The notes beneath the pieces were generated by a model, which saw only the letters and a list, made by a program, of their open reading frames with translations, searched no databases and was not told the DNA's origin. Positions 7,897 through 16,744 of a stretch of DNA of 64,000 bases are shown piece by piece (the first letter of the stretch is position 1; every line of letters begins with the position of its first letter). The DNA comes from CAYWEM01 sp964457225 (lineage in GTDB: Bacteria > Acidobacteriota > Aminicenantia > UBA2199). The stretch covers positions 1 to 64,000 of the forward strand of contig CAYWEM010000007.1 of the NCBI GenBank assembly GCA_964457225.1, in the 5' to 3' direction. A program made the position numbers and the translations under genes.

Positions 7897-10233
7897 ATGA
7901 CCCTAAAAGGAATCACTGCAAGCTTTCTTGTGCTGGGACTCTTACTGTTCTTCACGGTTCTTTACGGCCTGGAACATAAGCCGCTGAACGATGCCGGTGA
8001 GCGCCTGAAAGCCTATGAAAAACACTTCGAAATGGCCGCCGGCTCGTCTTTCCGCGAGTTGGAATGGCGGCACCTGGGCCCGACCAACGTCAGCGGCCGC
8101 ATAACCGATATCGCCGTCGGCCGGCCGGCCGGCAAGGCTTTGAGCATTTATGCGGCCACCGCCTCGGGCGGACTCTGGAAGTCAGTTGATGAAGGAGCCG
8201 GCTGGCAGCCGCTGACCGAAAAACTGCCGACCGCCTCGATCGGGGCCGTGGCCGTTTCGGCATCGAACCCGGATACAGTCTGGCTGGGTACCGGAGAGGC
8301 CAACATGATCCGCAGCGGCCAGGCCGGGATCGGCGTTTTCAGATCGGATGACGCCGGTGCAACCTGGCGGCACATGGGGCTTGAAGCGACTTCCACCATA
8401 TCCCGGATCGTTGTTCATCCCAAGAATCCGGATGTAGTTTACCTGGCCGCGGCCGGCCGCCAATGGGCCGCCAACCAGGAAAGAGGGGTATTCAAGACCG
8501 ACGACGGCGGCCGCAGCTGGAAGCAGGTCCTGGCCAAGGGGCCTCTGACCGGGGCTGTGGATCTGGTCATGGATCCCGCAAATCCGGAAATACTGTACGC
8601 GGCCATGTGGCAGAGGATCCGCACCAAGTGGAACGATCCCAGGACCTTTCCGGATTACATGGAAACCGGAATCTACAAAACCACCAATGGCGGCAAAAAC
8701 TGGAAGCCGATCAACACCGGGCTTCCCGAACCGCATCACCGGGGCCGGATCGGGCTCTCAATCGCCCGCTCCAACCCGAAGGTCATTTACGCCTATGTTG
8801 ACAATTACGAATTCCTGCGTGACATCACCGAGGAGGAGCGGCGGACGCCGCACGGCAATCCCTCGACGGGCTACGTGCACCGGGGGGCGACCATTTACCG
8901 CAGTGAAGACCAAGGTGAAACCTGGGGAAAAGTCTGCCCACTGACCCCGGAGATGGAATCGCATATGTTCAACCAGTCGATGACTTACGGCTGGTTCTTC
9001 GGTCAGATCCGAGTCGATCCCAACGATGAAAACACCGTTTACACCAGCGGAATCCGCTTCAACGTTTCCCGGGACGGCGGCCGGACTTTTTCACCGCTGA
9101 TGCCTCCGGGTGTTGATCATCACGGCATGTGGATCGATCCTGAAGACTCAGGTCATTTCATCCTGGCTTTCGACCAGGGCCTGGCCATCACCCGGGACGG
9201 CGGCAAGACCTGGAAGCATTCCCGGAACAATCTTCCGGTAGTGCAGTTTTACAACGTCTCTTACGACATGGACTCGCCTTTCCGGGTTTACGGCTCAGTG
9301 CAGGATCACGGCAGTTTCCGCGGCATCGTCGACCTGAGCGGCGGACGCGACAAAATTCCGGCGGTTGAATTCGAGCGGGCTCCGGGCGGAGAGGCCTCGA
9401 CTCATGCCATTGACCCGGACAACCCGGAAATAGTTTATTCGGCCGGCTTCTTCGGACGCATCACCCGGACTGATTACGGCAAGTCCGGCCGGGATCGTCA
9501 AGCATCCATTTTTCCGGCCTGGGACGATAATCTGCCTTACTTGCGCGGGCAGTGGCTGGCTCCGATCCTGATGTCTCCGCACGACCCCCAGACCATTTAC
9601 CTGGGCCTGCAATACCTTTTCAGAACGCGCAACCGGGGCGACGACTGGCAGAAAATCAGCCAGGACCTGACCCGCGACCTGGAATCCGAGAGGGGCGAGG
9701 TTCCTTTCCAGACGATTTTCGCCATCTCGGAGTCTCCGCTGGTTGCGGACCTGATCTACGTCGGCACTGATGACGGCCGGGTTCACGTCACCCGGGACGG
9801 AGGAGAAAACTGGCAGGAAATCGTACAGGGCCTGGCTCCGGATCGCTGGATATCGCGGATTGCGGCCTCGGCTTTTAATGACGGAACGGTCTACCTGACC
9901 CAGAACGGCAAGCGTGACGAGGATTTCCGGCCCTATGTCTGGAAGTCGGACGATTTCGGCGCCACCTGGCGGGACATCTCGGCCAACCTGCCGCTCGGCC
10001 CGGTTAACGTCATCAGGGAGGATCCCCGGGATGAAAAGATCCTGTACCTGGGCACCGACCTGGCGGTTTACATTTCAACCGATGCGGGCGAGAACTGGCA
10101 GGTACTCGGCGGCGATCTGCCGGTGACCTATGTCCATGACCTGGTTGTCCATCCCCGGGACAATGTCATCGTCATCGCCACCCATGGCCGGGGCATGTGG
10201 GTCATGGACGCCCTGCAGATTAATCTTGAATAA
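7897..10233 (+). CDS. Secreted VPS10/BNR-repeat (sortilin-like) beta-propeller protein
   Basis: A 778-residue exported protein. After a signal peptide/anchor (ITASFLVLGLLLFFTVLYG) it is made almost entirely of sialidase-type Asp-box repeats: SVDEGAGW, SDDAGATW, TDDGGRSW, TTNGGKNW, SEDQGETW, TRDGGKTW, TRDGGENW, STDAGENW and others, which predict one or two large beta-propellers. Proteins of this 'photosystem stability factor/VPS10' type are numerous in Acidobacteriota and relatives. A peptidase or carbohydrate role is often assumed, but no catalytic motif is visible. I use ATG 7897 because it follows AAAGGAG; ATG 7849 would only extend the signal region. It appears to be transcribed alone. Confidence 0.88.
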   Translation: MTLKGITASFLVLGLLLFFTVLYGLEHKPLNDAGERLKAYEKHFEMAAGSSFRELEWRHLGPTNVSGRITDIAVGRPAGKALSIYAATASGGLWKSVDEGAGWQPLTEKLPTASIGAVAVSASNPDTVWLGTGEANMIRSGQAGIGVFRSDDAGATWRHMGLEATSTISRIVVHPKNPDVVYLAAAGRQWAANQERGVFKTDDGGRSWKQVLAKGPLTGAVDLVMDPANPEILYAAMWQRIRTKWNDPRTFPDYMETGIYKTTNGGKNWKPINTGLPEPHHRGRIGLSIARSNPKVIYAYVDNYEFLRDITEEERRTPHGNPSTGYVHRGATIYRSEDQGETWGKVCPLTPEMESHMFNQSMTYGWFFGQIRVDPNDENTVYTSGIRFNVSRDGGRTFSPLMPPGVDHHGMWIDPEDSGHFILAFDQGLAITRDGGKTWKHSRNNLPVVQFYNVSYDMDSPFRVYGSVQDHGSFRGIVDLSGGRDKIPAVEFERAPGGEASTHAIDPDNPEIVYSAGFFGRITRTDYGKSGRDRQASIFPAWDDNLPYLRGQWLAPILMSPHDPQTIYLGLQYLFRTRNRGDDWQKISQDLTRDLESERGEVPFQTIFAISESPLVADLIYVGTDDGRVHVTRDGGENWQEIVQGLAPDRWISRIAASAFNDGTVYLTQNGKRDEDFRPYVWKSDDFGATWRDISANLPLGPVNVIREDPRDEKILYLGTDLAVYISTDAGENWQVLGGDLPVTYVHDLVVHPRDNVIVIATHGRGMWVMDALQINLE

Positions 10234-10245
10234 CGATCTTTCCCG

Positions 10246-10280
10246 GGCGGGGGCTGGCGCCAGGCAGGCTCGGCCCCGCC
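10246..10280 (+). other. G/C-rich hairpin between BNR gene and flavoprotein gene
   Basis: GGCGGGG (10246-10252) pairs with CCCCGCC (10274-10280). There is no T-run, and the ribosome site of the next gene follows 9 nt later, so it may slow translation or processing rather than terminate. Only the pairing is seen. Confidence 0.4.
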
Positions 10281-10299
10281 GGTTGTACAGGAGGTGGGC

Positions 10300-10875
10300 A
10301 TGAAGGTGCTGGCAATCAACGGCAGTGCCCGGTCAGGGGGCAATACCGCCAGGCTGGTTGAAGAGGTTTTTAAAGTCCTGGAAAAGGAAGGCATGGATTG
10401 CTCTCTGATCGAGCTGGCCGGCCGCCGGCTGCACGGTTGTCGTGCCTGCCGGCTCTGCTGGCAGAGGCGCGACAGTCGCTGCGGCCTTGATGATGACGAT
10501 TTCAACGGTATTTTCAGTGAAATGATCTCCGCGGACGGCATTCTGCTGGCTTCGCCAACTTATTTCGCCGATGTCAGTTCCGAGATGAAGGCCCTGATCG
10601 ACCGGGCCGGGTACACGGCCCGGGCCAACGGCAACCTGCTGAGGCGCAAGGCGGGCGCCGGCATCGTTGCTGTGCGCCGCGGCGGAGCTATTCACGCTTT
10701 TGATACCCTGAACCATTTTTTCCTGATTATGGAAATGATCATACCCGGCTCAGATTACTGGAACATGGGCCTGGGCCGGGAGCCGGGTGACGTGAACGCC
10801 GACCAGGAAGGAATGAAAACCATGACCGTGCTGGGCGAGCACCTGGCCTGGCTGCTGGGTAAACTGCATTCTTGA
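10300..10875 (+). CDS. Iron-sulfur flavoprotein-like NADPH-dependent FMN reductase
   Basis: A 191-residue flavodoxin-fold protein that should bind FMN (KVLAINGSARSGGNT phosphate loop; SPTYFADVSSEMKALIDR). Between strands it carries Cys-X2-Cys-X2-Cys-X7-Cys (GCRACRLCW...SRC), matching the compact [4Fe-4S] motif of archaeal/anaerobe iron-sulfur flavoproteins (Isf), which pass electrons and can reduce oxygen or peroxide. ATG 10300 is 5 nt after AGGAGG; the upstream GTG is part of that site. The next gene overlaps its stop codon. Electron partner unknown. Confidence 0.85.
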   Translation: MKVLAINGSARSGGNTARLVEEVFKVLEKEGMDCSLIELAGRRLHGCRACRLCWQRRDSRCGLDDDDFNGIFSEMISADGILLASPTYFADVSSEMKALIDRAGYTARANGNLLRRKAGAGIVAVRRGGAIHAFDTLNHFFLIMEMIIPGSDYWNMGLGREPGDVNADQEGMKTMTVLGEHLAWLLGKLHS

Positions 10876-11399
10876 AATATCCGGGCGTCGGAACCATCCC
10901 CCCGTCTCCTGGAGAGATTCCGGCAAGCGGGGGGAACCTGAGCCGGGTGGTTGAAGAAAATCGACCGCCGGCCCTGCTCTACCTCGATGTGGATGGGGTA
11001 CTGATAGGGCACGGCCTGGAAGGAGGCCGACAACCGGTGCTGGCCGCCGGTGCGCTGGATTTGCTGGGATTCAGCCTGGAAAAATTCACCTGTTTCTGGC
11101 TGAGCAGTCATTGCCGCGACGGCAATGCCGGTCCGCTGCTCAGGTACCTGGCCCGGCTGGCCGGGCCTGCTTTCATGGAACTGGCCGCCCGGGTGGTACC
11201 TGCCGCCTGGCGCAGTCTGAAAACCGAGGCCATAGATTTCAGCGCTGATTTCTACTGGCTTGAGGACCGCCCCCTGCAGGCCGAGCTTGATTGCCTGGCC
11301 CGGCTGGGAGCCGCCGGCCGGTTGCTGCGGGTTGATACCCGGGCCGAGCCTGACGGTTTGTTCCGGGTGCTGAGCCGGCTCAGGCGATTGACGGGCTGA
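10872..11399 (+). CDS. HAD-like hydrolase domain protein (DxD motif), function unknown
   Basis: A 175-residue soluble protein. LLYLDVDGVL (near residue 36) is HAD motif I with both aspartates; WLSSHCRDG could be motif II, and YWLEDRP fits the acidic motif IV. The family dephosphorylates small metabolites, but the substrate is not evident, and similar HAD-type proteins of unknown role exist in actinobacteria. Start TTG 10872 overlaps the flavoprotein stop by 4 nt, pointing to coupled translation; a later GTG in RVVEEN is an alternative that would remove a Pro/Gly-rich lead of about 25 residues. Confidence 0.65.
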   Translation: MKYPGVGTIPPSPGEIPASGGNLSRVVEENRPPALLYLDVDGVLIGHGLEGGRQPVLAAGALDLLGFSLEKFTCFWLSSHCRDGNAGPLLRYLARLAGPAFMELAARVVPAAWRSLKTEAIDFSADFYWLEDRPLQAELDCLARLGAAGRLLRVDTRAEPDGLFRVLSRLRRLTG

Positions 11400-11405
11400 G
11401 TTTAA

Positions 11406-11454
11406 GATCCCCCAGCCCCCCTTGCTAAGGGGGGTGCCGGGAGGCGGGGGGATC
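11406..11454. repeat. Nested G/C palindrome (possible dispersed repeat element)
   Basis: Two inverted repeats are nested: outer GATCCCCC (11406-11413) with GGGGGATC (11447-11454), inner CCCCCCTT (11416-11423) with AAGGGGGG (11427-11434) around a 3-nt loop. There is no T-run. Short GATCCCCC...GGGGGATC elements occur as dispersed repeats or minimal mobile remnants in many bacterial genomes. Only one copy is in this window. Confidence 0.6.
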
Positions 11455-11487
11455 AGCGCCAGGAAGCTGAAAAAAACCCGCCGCCGG

Positions 11488-11516
11488 TTTACTTGCGGCC
11501 GCGATTCTGGTACAAT
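11488..11516 (+). promoter_or_regulatory. Probable rpsO-pnp promoter
   Basis: TTTACT (11488-11493), a 17-bp spacer and TACAAT (11511-11516), giving a leader of about 33 nt before GTG 11556. The leader contains AGGAGG (11545-11550). Confidence 0.6.
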
Positions 11517-11555
11517 CTATCATCTACATTCCTATTCGACTATCAGGAGGAAACA

Positions 11556-11825
11556 GTGACTATAAGCAAGGACGAAAAGCAGCAGCAGATAAGCCGCTTT
11601 CAGCATCACGACAAGGATACCGGTTCGGCCGAAGTCCAGGTGTCTCTGCTGACCGAGAGAATCAAGTATCTGACCGAGCATTTCAAGACCCACAAAAAGG
11701 ATCACCATTCCCGGCGCGGCCTGCTGATGATGGTTTCCCGGCGCCGCAAGCTGCTTGAATACCTGCGTCGCAACGCCAATCCCAAGTACCTTGAAGTAAT
11801 CCGAGAGCTCAACCTCAGAAAGTAA
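11556..11825 (+). CDS. rpsO: 30S ribosomal protein S15
   Basis: S15 binds 16S rRNA in the platform of the small subunit. The 89-residue product has the family's usual length and hallmarks: DTGSAEVQVSLLTERI, LTEHFKTHKKDHHSRRGLL and RRRKLLEYLRR. The GTG start at 11556 lies 5 nt after AGGAGG and gives a standard N-terminus (TISKDEK); an in-frame codon at 11493 would add a non-family leader and overlap the promoter. It is followed 21 bp later by pnp, the conserved bacterial rpsO-pnp order. S15 commonly represses its own translation through its leader; I could not confirm such a fold here. Confidence 0.98.
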   Translation: MTISKDEKQQQISRFQHHDKDTGSAEVQVSLLTERIKYLTEHFKTHKKDHHSRRGLLMMVSRRRKLLEYLRRNANPKYLEVIRELNLRK

Positions 11826-11846
11826 AAGAGTTCCAGGAGAGATTAA

Positions 11847-13961
11847 ATGTACAAATGTCTTGAAATCGAGGTGGATGGAACTCCGATAAAAATTGAAACC
11901 CATCGCTGGGCCCTGCAATCAGACGGCTCCGCCCTGGTCAGCTACAAGGACACTATGATCCTGGTGACCGCCAACATGAAGCCCGAGGCTGACCCCGGCC
12001 GGGATTTCCTGCCCCTGATGGTCGATTTTAGGGAGAACACCTATGCCGCGGGCAAGATTCCCGGCGGTTTCTTCAAGCGCGAAGGCAAGCCCTCGGAAAA
12101 GGAAGTCCTGCTGTCACGCCTGATCGACCGGCCGATCCGCTCCCTGTTCGACAAGAGATTCAACCACGAGACCCAGATCATAGCCCTGCTGCTCTCGGCT
12201 GATTTCAGCGTTGATTACGACGCTCTGGCCATAATCGGCGCTTCGGCCTCACTGCTCTGCTCGACCATTCCCTTCAGTATCCCGGTCGGCGCGGTAAAGA
12301 TCGGCTGGAAAGACGGTGAATTTCACATCAATCCAGGCCAGATCGCGGCCCGCGACATGGACATGGTCATCCTGGTGGTCGGCACCGAGGATGAAGTGGT
12401 CATGATCGAAGCCGGAGGCAGCGAGTTTCCTGAAGAACTGGCCCTGGAGGGCATTGAACGGGCCAAGGCCATCATCGCCCATATCTGCCGGCAGCAAAAA
12501 GAACTGATCAATCCGAAAAAAGCGGCCATAAACGACCGGCCGGGCTACAACGAAGCCGTTGAAAAAATCCTGAACGATTTCGCCTCCCGCATCAGGGAGG
12601 CTGTTTTCACCGAAGACCGCGATGCCCGCCAATCCCAGCTCAAGCAGATCTGGGAAGAACTGATCGCCGGCAAGCAGGAAGAGGCTGAAGAGTTGTCCCT
12701 GCTGAAGAGTGCCTTCCACGAAGCCGAGGCCCGGGTTTTCCGCGATACCCTGCTGGCTGAGAGACGGCGCACGGACGGACGGCCCGCCGATGAAATCCGC
12801 AAGTTGACCATGGAAGTCGGAGTACTGCCCCGGGTGCATGGTTCGGCCAGTTTCACCCGCGGCCAGACCCAGGCCCTGGCCACGGTCACCCTGGGTTCCC
12901 TGGACGACGCCCAGCGCCTGGACAGTCTCAACGGAGAAGAAAACACCAAGAGCTTCATGCTCCATTACAACTTTCCGCCCTTTTCCGTGGGCGAGGTCAG
13001 CTTCCTGCGCGGCGCCGGCCGGCGTGAGATCGGCCATGGCAACCTGGCTGAAAAAGCCCTGCAGGCGGTCATGCCCAAAATCGAGGATTTCCCCTACACC
13101 GTGCGCATCGTTTCCGATATCCTGGAATCTAACGGCTCATCCTCGATGGCCACGGTCTGCGGCGGCACCCTGGCCCTGATGGACGCCGGCGTGCCGATCA
13201 AGGCGCCGGTGGCCGGTATCGCCATGGGCCTGGTGCGCGAAAAAGACGATTTTGCCGTGCTGACCGATATCGCCGGTTACGAAGATCATTTCGGCGACAT
13301 GGATTTCAAGGTGGCCGGCACGGAAAAAGGAGTCACCGCCATCCAGCTGGACATCAAGATCGGCGGTCTCAGTGACGAGATCATCAAGACCACCCTGGCC
13401 GATGCCCGCAAGGCCCGGCTCTTCATTCTGAACCGCATGAAACAGGTCATAGACAGACCTTCGGAAAAACTCTCGGAATACGCCCCGATCGTGCTTAAAA
13501 TCAAGATTCCGGTGGAAAAGATCCGCGACCTGATCGGCCCCGGCGGCAAGACCATCAAGGAACTGACCGCTACCTTCAACGTCAAGATCAACGCCGAGGA
13601 CGACGGCACGGTCATCATCTATGCTCCGAACCACGAAGTCGGAGAAGCGGTCAACCTTCGTATCCAGGGCCTGACCGGGGTAGCGGAGCTGGACAAGGTT
13701 TACCGGGGCAAGGTGATCCGCATCGAGGATTACGGCCTGTTTGTCGAGATCATGCCCAACGTGGTCGGCCTGCTGCACGTTTCCGAAATCTCCCACCGGC
13801 GTATCAAGGACGTGCGCAGTGAGTTCAAGCTCGGCGACGAACTGACCGTCAAGGTGATCACCATTGACCGTGACAACAAGGTCAGGGTCAGTATGCGCGC
13901 CCTCGAGGAAGCCCCCCAGGATGAAAGTCCCCGCCAGGACCGCAGGCCGCCGCGGCATTGA
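11847..13961 (+). CDS. pnp: Polyribonucleotide nucleotidyltransferase (PNPase)
   Basis: A 3'-5' phosphorolytic exoribonuclease, trimeric, part of RNA decay. Its 704 residues show two RNase PH domains (first: KIPGGFFKREGKPSEKE, LSRLIDRPIRSLF; second: GSASFTRGQTQALATVTLG, HYNFPPFSVGE, RREIGHGNLAEKAL, SDILESNGSSSMATVCGG, and the DITD-like catalytic region DIAGYEDHFGDMDFKVAG), then KH (LIGPGGKTIKEL) and S1 (GKVIRIEDYGLFVEI) domains. The tail after S1 is short. Its last 41 nt overlap a pseudopilin gene in another frame. Confidence 0.98.
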   Translation: MYKCLEIEVDGTPIKIETHRWALQSDGSALVSYKDTMILVTANMKPEADPGRDFLPLMVDFRENTYAAGKIPGGFFKREGKPSEKEVLLSRLIDRPIRSLFDKRFNHETQIIALLLSADFSVDYDALAIIGASASLLCSTIPFSIPVGAVKIGWKDGEFHINPGQIAARDMDMVILVVGTEDEVVMIEAGGSEFPEELALEGIERAKAIIAHICRQQKELINPKKAAINDRPGYNEAVEKILNDFASRIREAVFTEDRDARQSQLKQIWEELIAGKQEEAEELSLLKSAFHEAEARVFRDTLLAERRRTDGRPADEIRKLTMEVGVLPRVHGSASFTRGQTQALATVTLGSLDDAQRLDSLNGEENTKSFMLHYNFPPFSVGEVSFLRGAGRREIGHGNLAEKALQAVMPKIEDFPYTVRIVSDILESNGSSSMATVCGGTLALMDAGVPIKAPVAGIAMGLVREKDDFAVLTDIAGYEDHFGDMDFKVAGTEKGVTAIQLDIKIGGLSDEIIKTTLADARKARLFILNRMKQVIDRPSEKLSEYAPIVLKIKIPVEKIRDLIGPGGKTIKELTATFNVKINAEDDGTVIIYAPNHEVGEAVNLRIQGLTGVAELDKVYRGKVIRIEDYGLFVEIMPNVVGLLHVSEISHRRIKDVRSEFKLGDELTVKVITIDRDNKVRVSMRALEEAPQDESPRQDRRPPRH

Positions 13962-14409
13962 GGGCTTCACCCTCACCGAACTGATCGTAGTCAGCGCCAT
14001 CATAGTGATCCTGGCCGCGGCTGCCCTGCCGCTGGCCGAGAACGCCCTGCGCCGGGAACGGGAAATTGAACTGCGGCGCAACCTGCGCACCATCCGCACG
14101 GCCATCGACGATTACCACCGTTTCGTAACCGAGAACAACATTCCCTTTGCCGAAAGAACCCACGGATTTCCAGAAAAACTCCAAGTCCTGGTCGAGGGCC
14201 TTACTTACCAGGACAGGGAAAACAAAACCAGGATAAAGAAATTCCTGCGCCGTATTCCGCCCGATCCCATGAACCCTTCCGGTGAATGGGGCCTGCGCTC
14301 CTATCAGGACAAGGCCGACAAGTCGAGCTGGGGCGGCCAGAACGTCTGGGATGTTTACAGCACCTCGGAACGCCGCGCCCTGGACGGTACTGTTTACCGC
14401 GACTGGTGA
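13921..14409 (+). CDS. Type II secretion/type IV pilus pseudopilin (GspG-like)
   Basis: A 162-residue prepilin-like protein: a short basic leader ending in G, then FTLTELIVV with Glu at position +5 of the mature protein, a hydrophobic helix (SAIIVILAAAALPLA) and a globular C-terminal domain with the GspG-like pattern RRNLRTIRTAIDDYH...PDPMNPSGEWGLRSYQD. It would be cleaved by a PilD-type peptidase and assembled in the inner membrane. ATG 13921 overlaps the pnp 3' end by 41 nt, so translation is probably coupled to pnp; no other pilus or secretion genes are here. Its 3' end overlaps the convergent symporter by 16 nt. Confidence 0.85.
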   Translation: MKVPARTAGRRGIEGFTLTELIVVSAIIVILAAAALPLAENALRREREIELRRNLRTIRTAIDDYHRFVTENNIPFAERTHGFPEKLQVLVEGLTYQDRENKTRIKKFLRRIPPDPMNPSGEWGLRSYQDKADKSSWGGQNVWDVYSTSERRALDGTVYRDW

Positions 14410-15761
14410 GTGTCTCCGGCCCCGGGCCGCAGTCTGAACCAGCCGTTCAGCAGGGAAATCAGCCAGAACAACATCATGCCCCCCAGGGCCAGGGCCGCTG
14501 ACCACCAGGGGCCGAAACTCAGGATGATGAAAGGCGCGGTTGCGGTCAGCAAGCCTCCGCCCAGGAAGGGCTCGTAAACCATCTGCTTGAAACCGAAAGC
14601 CTCGGCCGTGCCGGTCTTGTACTGAGGGTCGACCAGGCGCAGCAGCAGGAGGCCCATGGCGGTCACCCCGCTCTGCATGCCGAATTCGGTTACTCCTCGT
14701 TCCAGCCAGAAGGCCGGGAACATACGCGGGGCCAGCACCAGCAGGCAGAACATCAGCCAGGCGATGCCGACGGCCATCAGTATCAGGAAGGGCTGGAAAT
14801 TGGCGATGAACAGGTCCAGGCGGATGGTGGCGATAGCCGCCACCACCAGGAAATCCAGGGAAAACCCGAGGATGCGCTCGAAAGTCGAACGGTCAAAGTA
14901 TCGGTTCAAACGCAGGGGCCCGGCCAGGGCCTGGATCAGCAGGCCGCCGAGCATGGCCAGGGGAAAGAGGGGAAAGCCGCGCAGCAGGGGGTGCAGGCCG
15001 CGCACCTGGCCGAGCATGGCCCAACCCAGCAGTACGGCCAGGGCGACAACGGAGAAGTGAAAGGCAAAGGGCTCCAGGGATTCCGGGGCCACCGTGGCCC
15101 GGGCCAGGGAGAAGCTTTTTTCCCGGTCCAACAGTCCGCTCTGGGGTTTGATGCCGGCGGCGCCCTCGCCGGACATGGTCCGGTAGCCGCGGCGTATCTG
15201 CAGGTTGATCACCAGGATGCCGCCGATGACCGCGGTGATGATGCCGACGGTGGCCGACATCTGGGCCAGGGCCGAGCCGGCCGGAAAGCCGATTTCACTG
15301 AATACTTCGCTCATGCCGGCGGCCGTGCCGTGACCGCCGGAAAAGCCGATTTCCAGGATGGTGGCGAAGGCGGCCGGCACGTCGAAAAATGGAGTCAGTA
15401 ACAGCCCGGTGACCAGCAGGGCCACGGCGTACTGGCCCAGGCCGGCGACCATGCCGAAGCAGAGTTGGGCTCCGCCCTGGCTCCAGATCGCCCGGGCTCC
15501 GGGGATGGCCACGCCCAGGAAGAGGCAGGCGAAGACAAGGTTGATCAGCAGGCCGGGCAGCTGGGCCCAGTTCAGCACCACCCAGGCCGGCAGCAGGTCG
15601 AGCAGGTAGGGGCCGCAGAGCAGGCCGAGAAAACCGCCCAGGATGGATGCCGGCAGGAACAGGCGCTGGAAAAGGCGGATTGCGACCCGCAGGGCTTTGC
15701 CGGCCAGCAGGAAGAGACCCAGCAGGCAGAAACTGAAAAAGACCGCGCTCACTCCTTCCAT
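14394..15761 (-). CDS. gltS: Sodium/glutamate symporter family (GltS-like)
   Basis: A multi-spanning inner-membrane carrier of 455 residues with about 12 hydrophobic segments in two inverted halves. Each half has a reentrant-type segment: GFSGGHGTAAGMSEVF corresponds to the SGGHGTG loop of GltS, and TEFGMQSGVTAMGLLLLRLVD forms the second. The known family imports glutamate with Na+, but it is longer than E. coli GltS (401), so other dicarboxylate substrates are possible. It is transcribed alone toward the pseudopilin gene. Confidence 0.78.
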   Translation of the reverse strand: MEGVSAVFFSFCLLGLFLLAGKALRVAIRLFQRLFLPASILGGFLGLLCGPYLLDLLPAWVVLNWAQLPGLLINLVFACLFLGVAIPGARAIWSQGGAQLCFGMVAGLGQYAVALLVTGLLLTPFFDVPAAFATILEIGFSGGHGTAAGMSEVFSEIGFPAGSALAQMSATVGIITAVIGGILVINLQIRRGYRTMSGEGAAGIKPQSGLLDREKSFSLARATVAPESLEPFAFHFSVVALAVLLGWAMLGQVRGLHPLLRGFPLFPLAMLGGLLIQALAGPLRLNRYFDRSTFERILGFSLDFLVVAAIATIRLDLFIANFQPFLILMAVGIAWLMFCLLVLAPRMFPAFWLERGVTEFGMQSGVTAMGLLLLRLVDPQYKTGTAEAFGFKQMVYEPFLGGGLLTATAPFIILSFGPWWSAALALGGMMLFWLISLLNGWFRLRPGAGDTHQSR

Positions 15762-15933
15762 TTTATTGCTCCAGGGATTGGTACAGCCCAGTCTTCCAAG
15801 GCTAACTCATTGCCCTGTTCAAGTCAAGCGGGTGGCTGAAGCCGAGGTCGATAAATCATATTGAAGTATTATTCAATTCGAGGGGTAAGCAATTGCCTGA
15901 AAAAGGCCGGTCAGTGGGCAAAACAAAATTCAG

Positions 15934-16740
15934 TCAGCAGGCGTAGCAGTAGAGACAGCCGTGGCCGCAGGTGTGGTAACGGCCGATGTCTACGGATCGG
16001 TGGCAGAGACAGTCCCGGCGCTGGCCAGGATCCTTGCGGTAATCCGGACCGGGGCGGCCGGAGGCGACCGACAGTGCGGGGTCCAGGCACTTGCCGGCCT
16101 TGATGCCGGGCAGGCTCAGCTCCGGCGGCAGGGCGCAGGCCTGGATGGGCAGGCTCCGGGCTGCGGCCGCGGCGGCCAGGCCCTGCCCCAGTTCTATCAA
16201 CTGCCCGGTCCCGGGAGTTTCGGGGAAAAAGCCGGCCCGCTTCAGCCGGGCCAGGGGCCGGGAGTAGGGCTGAAACAAGGAGACGATGACCCGCGATACG
16301 TGTGGGGCGGCCAGGTCCAGCAGGCGGCTGAAATTGTCCAGGTGGAAGGAAAGCGGTGTCGATTCGGTCAGGATGATCGGGTCGTAGCGCCAACTGATCC
16401 GATCCCGGCCCAGCAGGTCGGCCAGCCGGGCTAGTCGTTCCAGGCTGATCCCGGTTGCCGGCGCCTGTGGTTCCAGCTTGGCGCCGTAGCCGGTCAGGGT
16501 GAAGAGGAAAAAAACCGGCAGGTCGGCCGCCTGCAATTCCGGCAGAAATGGAAGTAAAGGCTCAGGATTGCGGGTCCAGAAAAAAAAAGCCTCGATTTCT
16601 TCCGGGAGCAATGACACCTGCCTGACCCGGCTCGGGCGGAAGGGGTTGCCGACCAGGGTGAAGCCGCGCCGGAAATCGGCGGTGAACTCGGCGGCCAGGA
16701 AGGCCGGCAGGTCGGTGCGCCGGGAAGCGCTGATGATCAT
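15934..16740 (-). CDS. DUF1848 family protein with C-terminal Cys cluster
   Basis: A 268-residue cytoplasmic protein. It opens with the family hallmark MIISASRRTDLPAF, has VGNPFRPSRVRQVSL and FFWTRNPEPLLPFL, and ends with a cysteine-rich tail CLCHRSVDIGRYHTC..GC.YCYA. The family is predicted to be related to radical-SAM/SPL-like TIM-barrel enzymes, with the C-terminal Cys possibly holding an Fe-S cluster, but no reaction is established. ATG 16740 gives the conserved N-terminus; the upstream in-frame extension lies in the TPR gene. It follows the TPR protein by 4 nt, so they are co-transcribed. Confidence 0.85.
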   Translation of the reverse strand: MIISASRRTDLPAFLAAEFTADFRRGFTLVGNPFRPSRVRQVSLLPEEIEAFFFWTRNPEPLLPFLPELQAADLPVFFLFTLTGYGAKLEPQAPATGISLERLARLADLLGRDRISWRYDPIILTESTPLSFHLDNFSRLLDLAAPHVSRVIVSLFQPYSRPLARLKRAGFFPETPGTGQLIELGQGLAAAAAARSLPIQACALPPELSLPGIKAGKCLDPALSVASGRPGPDYRKDPGQRRDCLCHRSVDIGRYHTCGHGCLYCYAC

Positions 16741-16744
16741 CTTC

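Noticed and set aside
13137..14105. Minus-strand frame of over 300 codons opposite the pnp 3' end
   Set aside because: The plus strand encodes KH and S1 domains there; the antisense product shows no family features.
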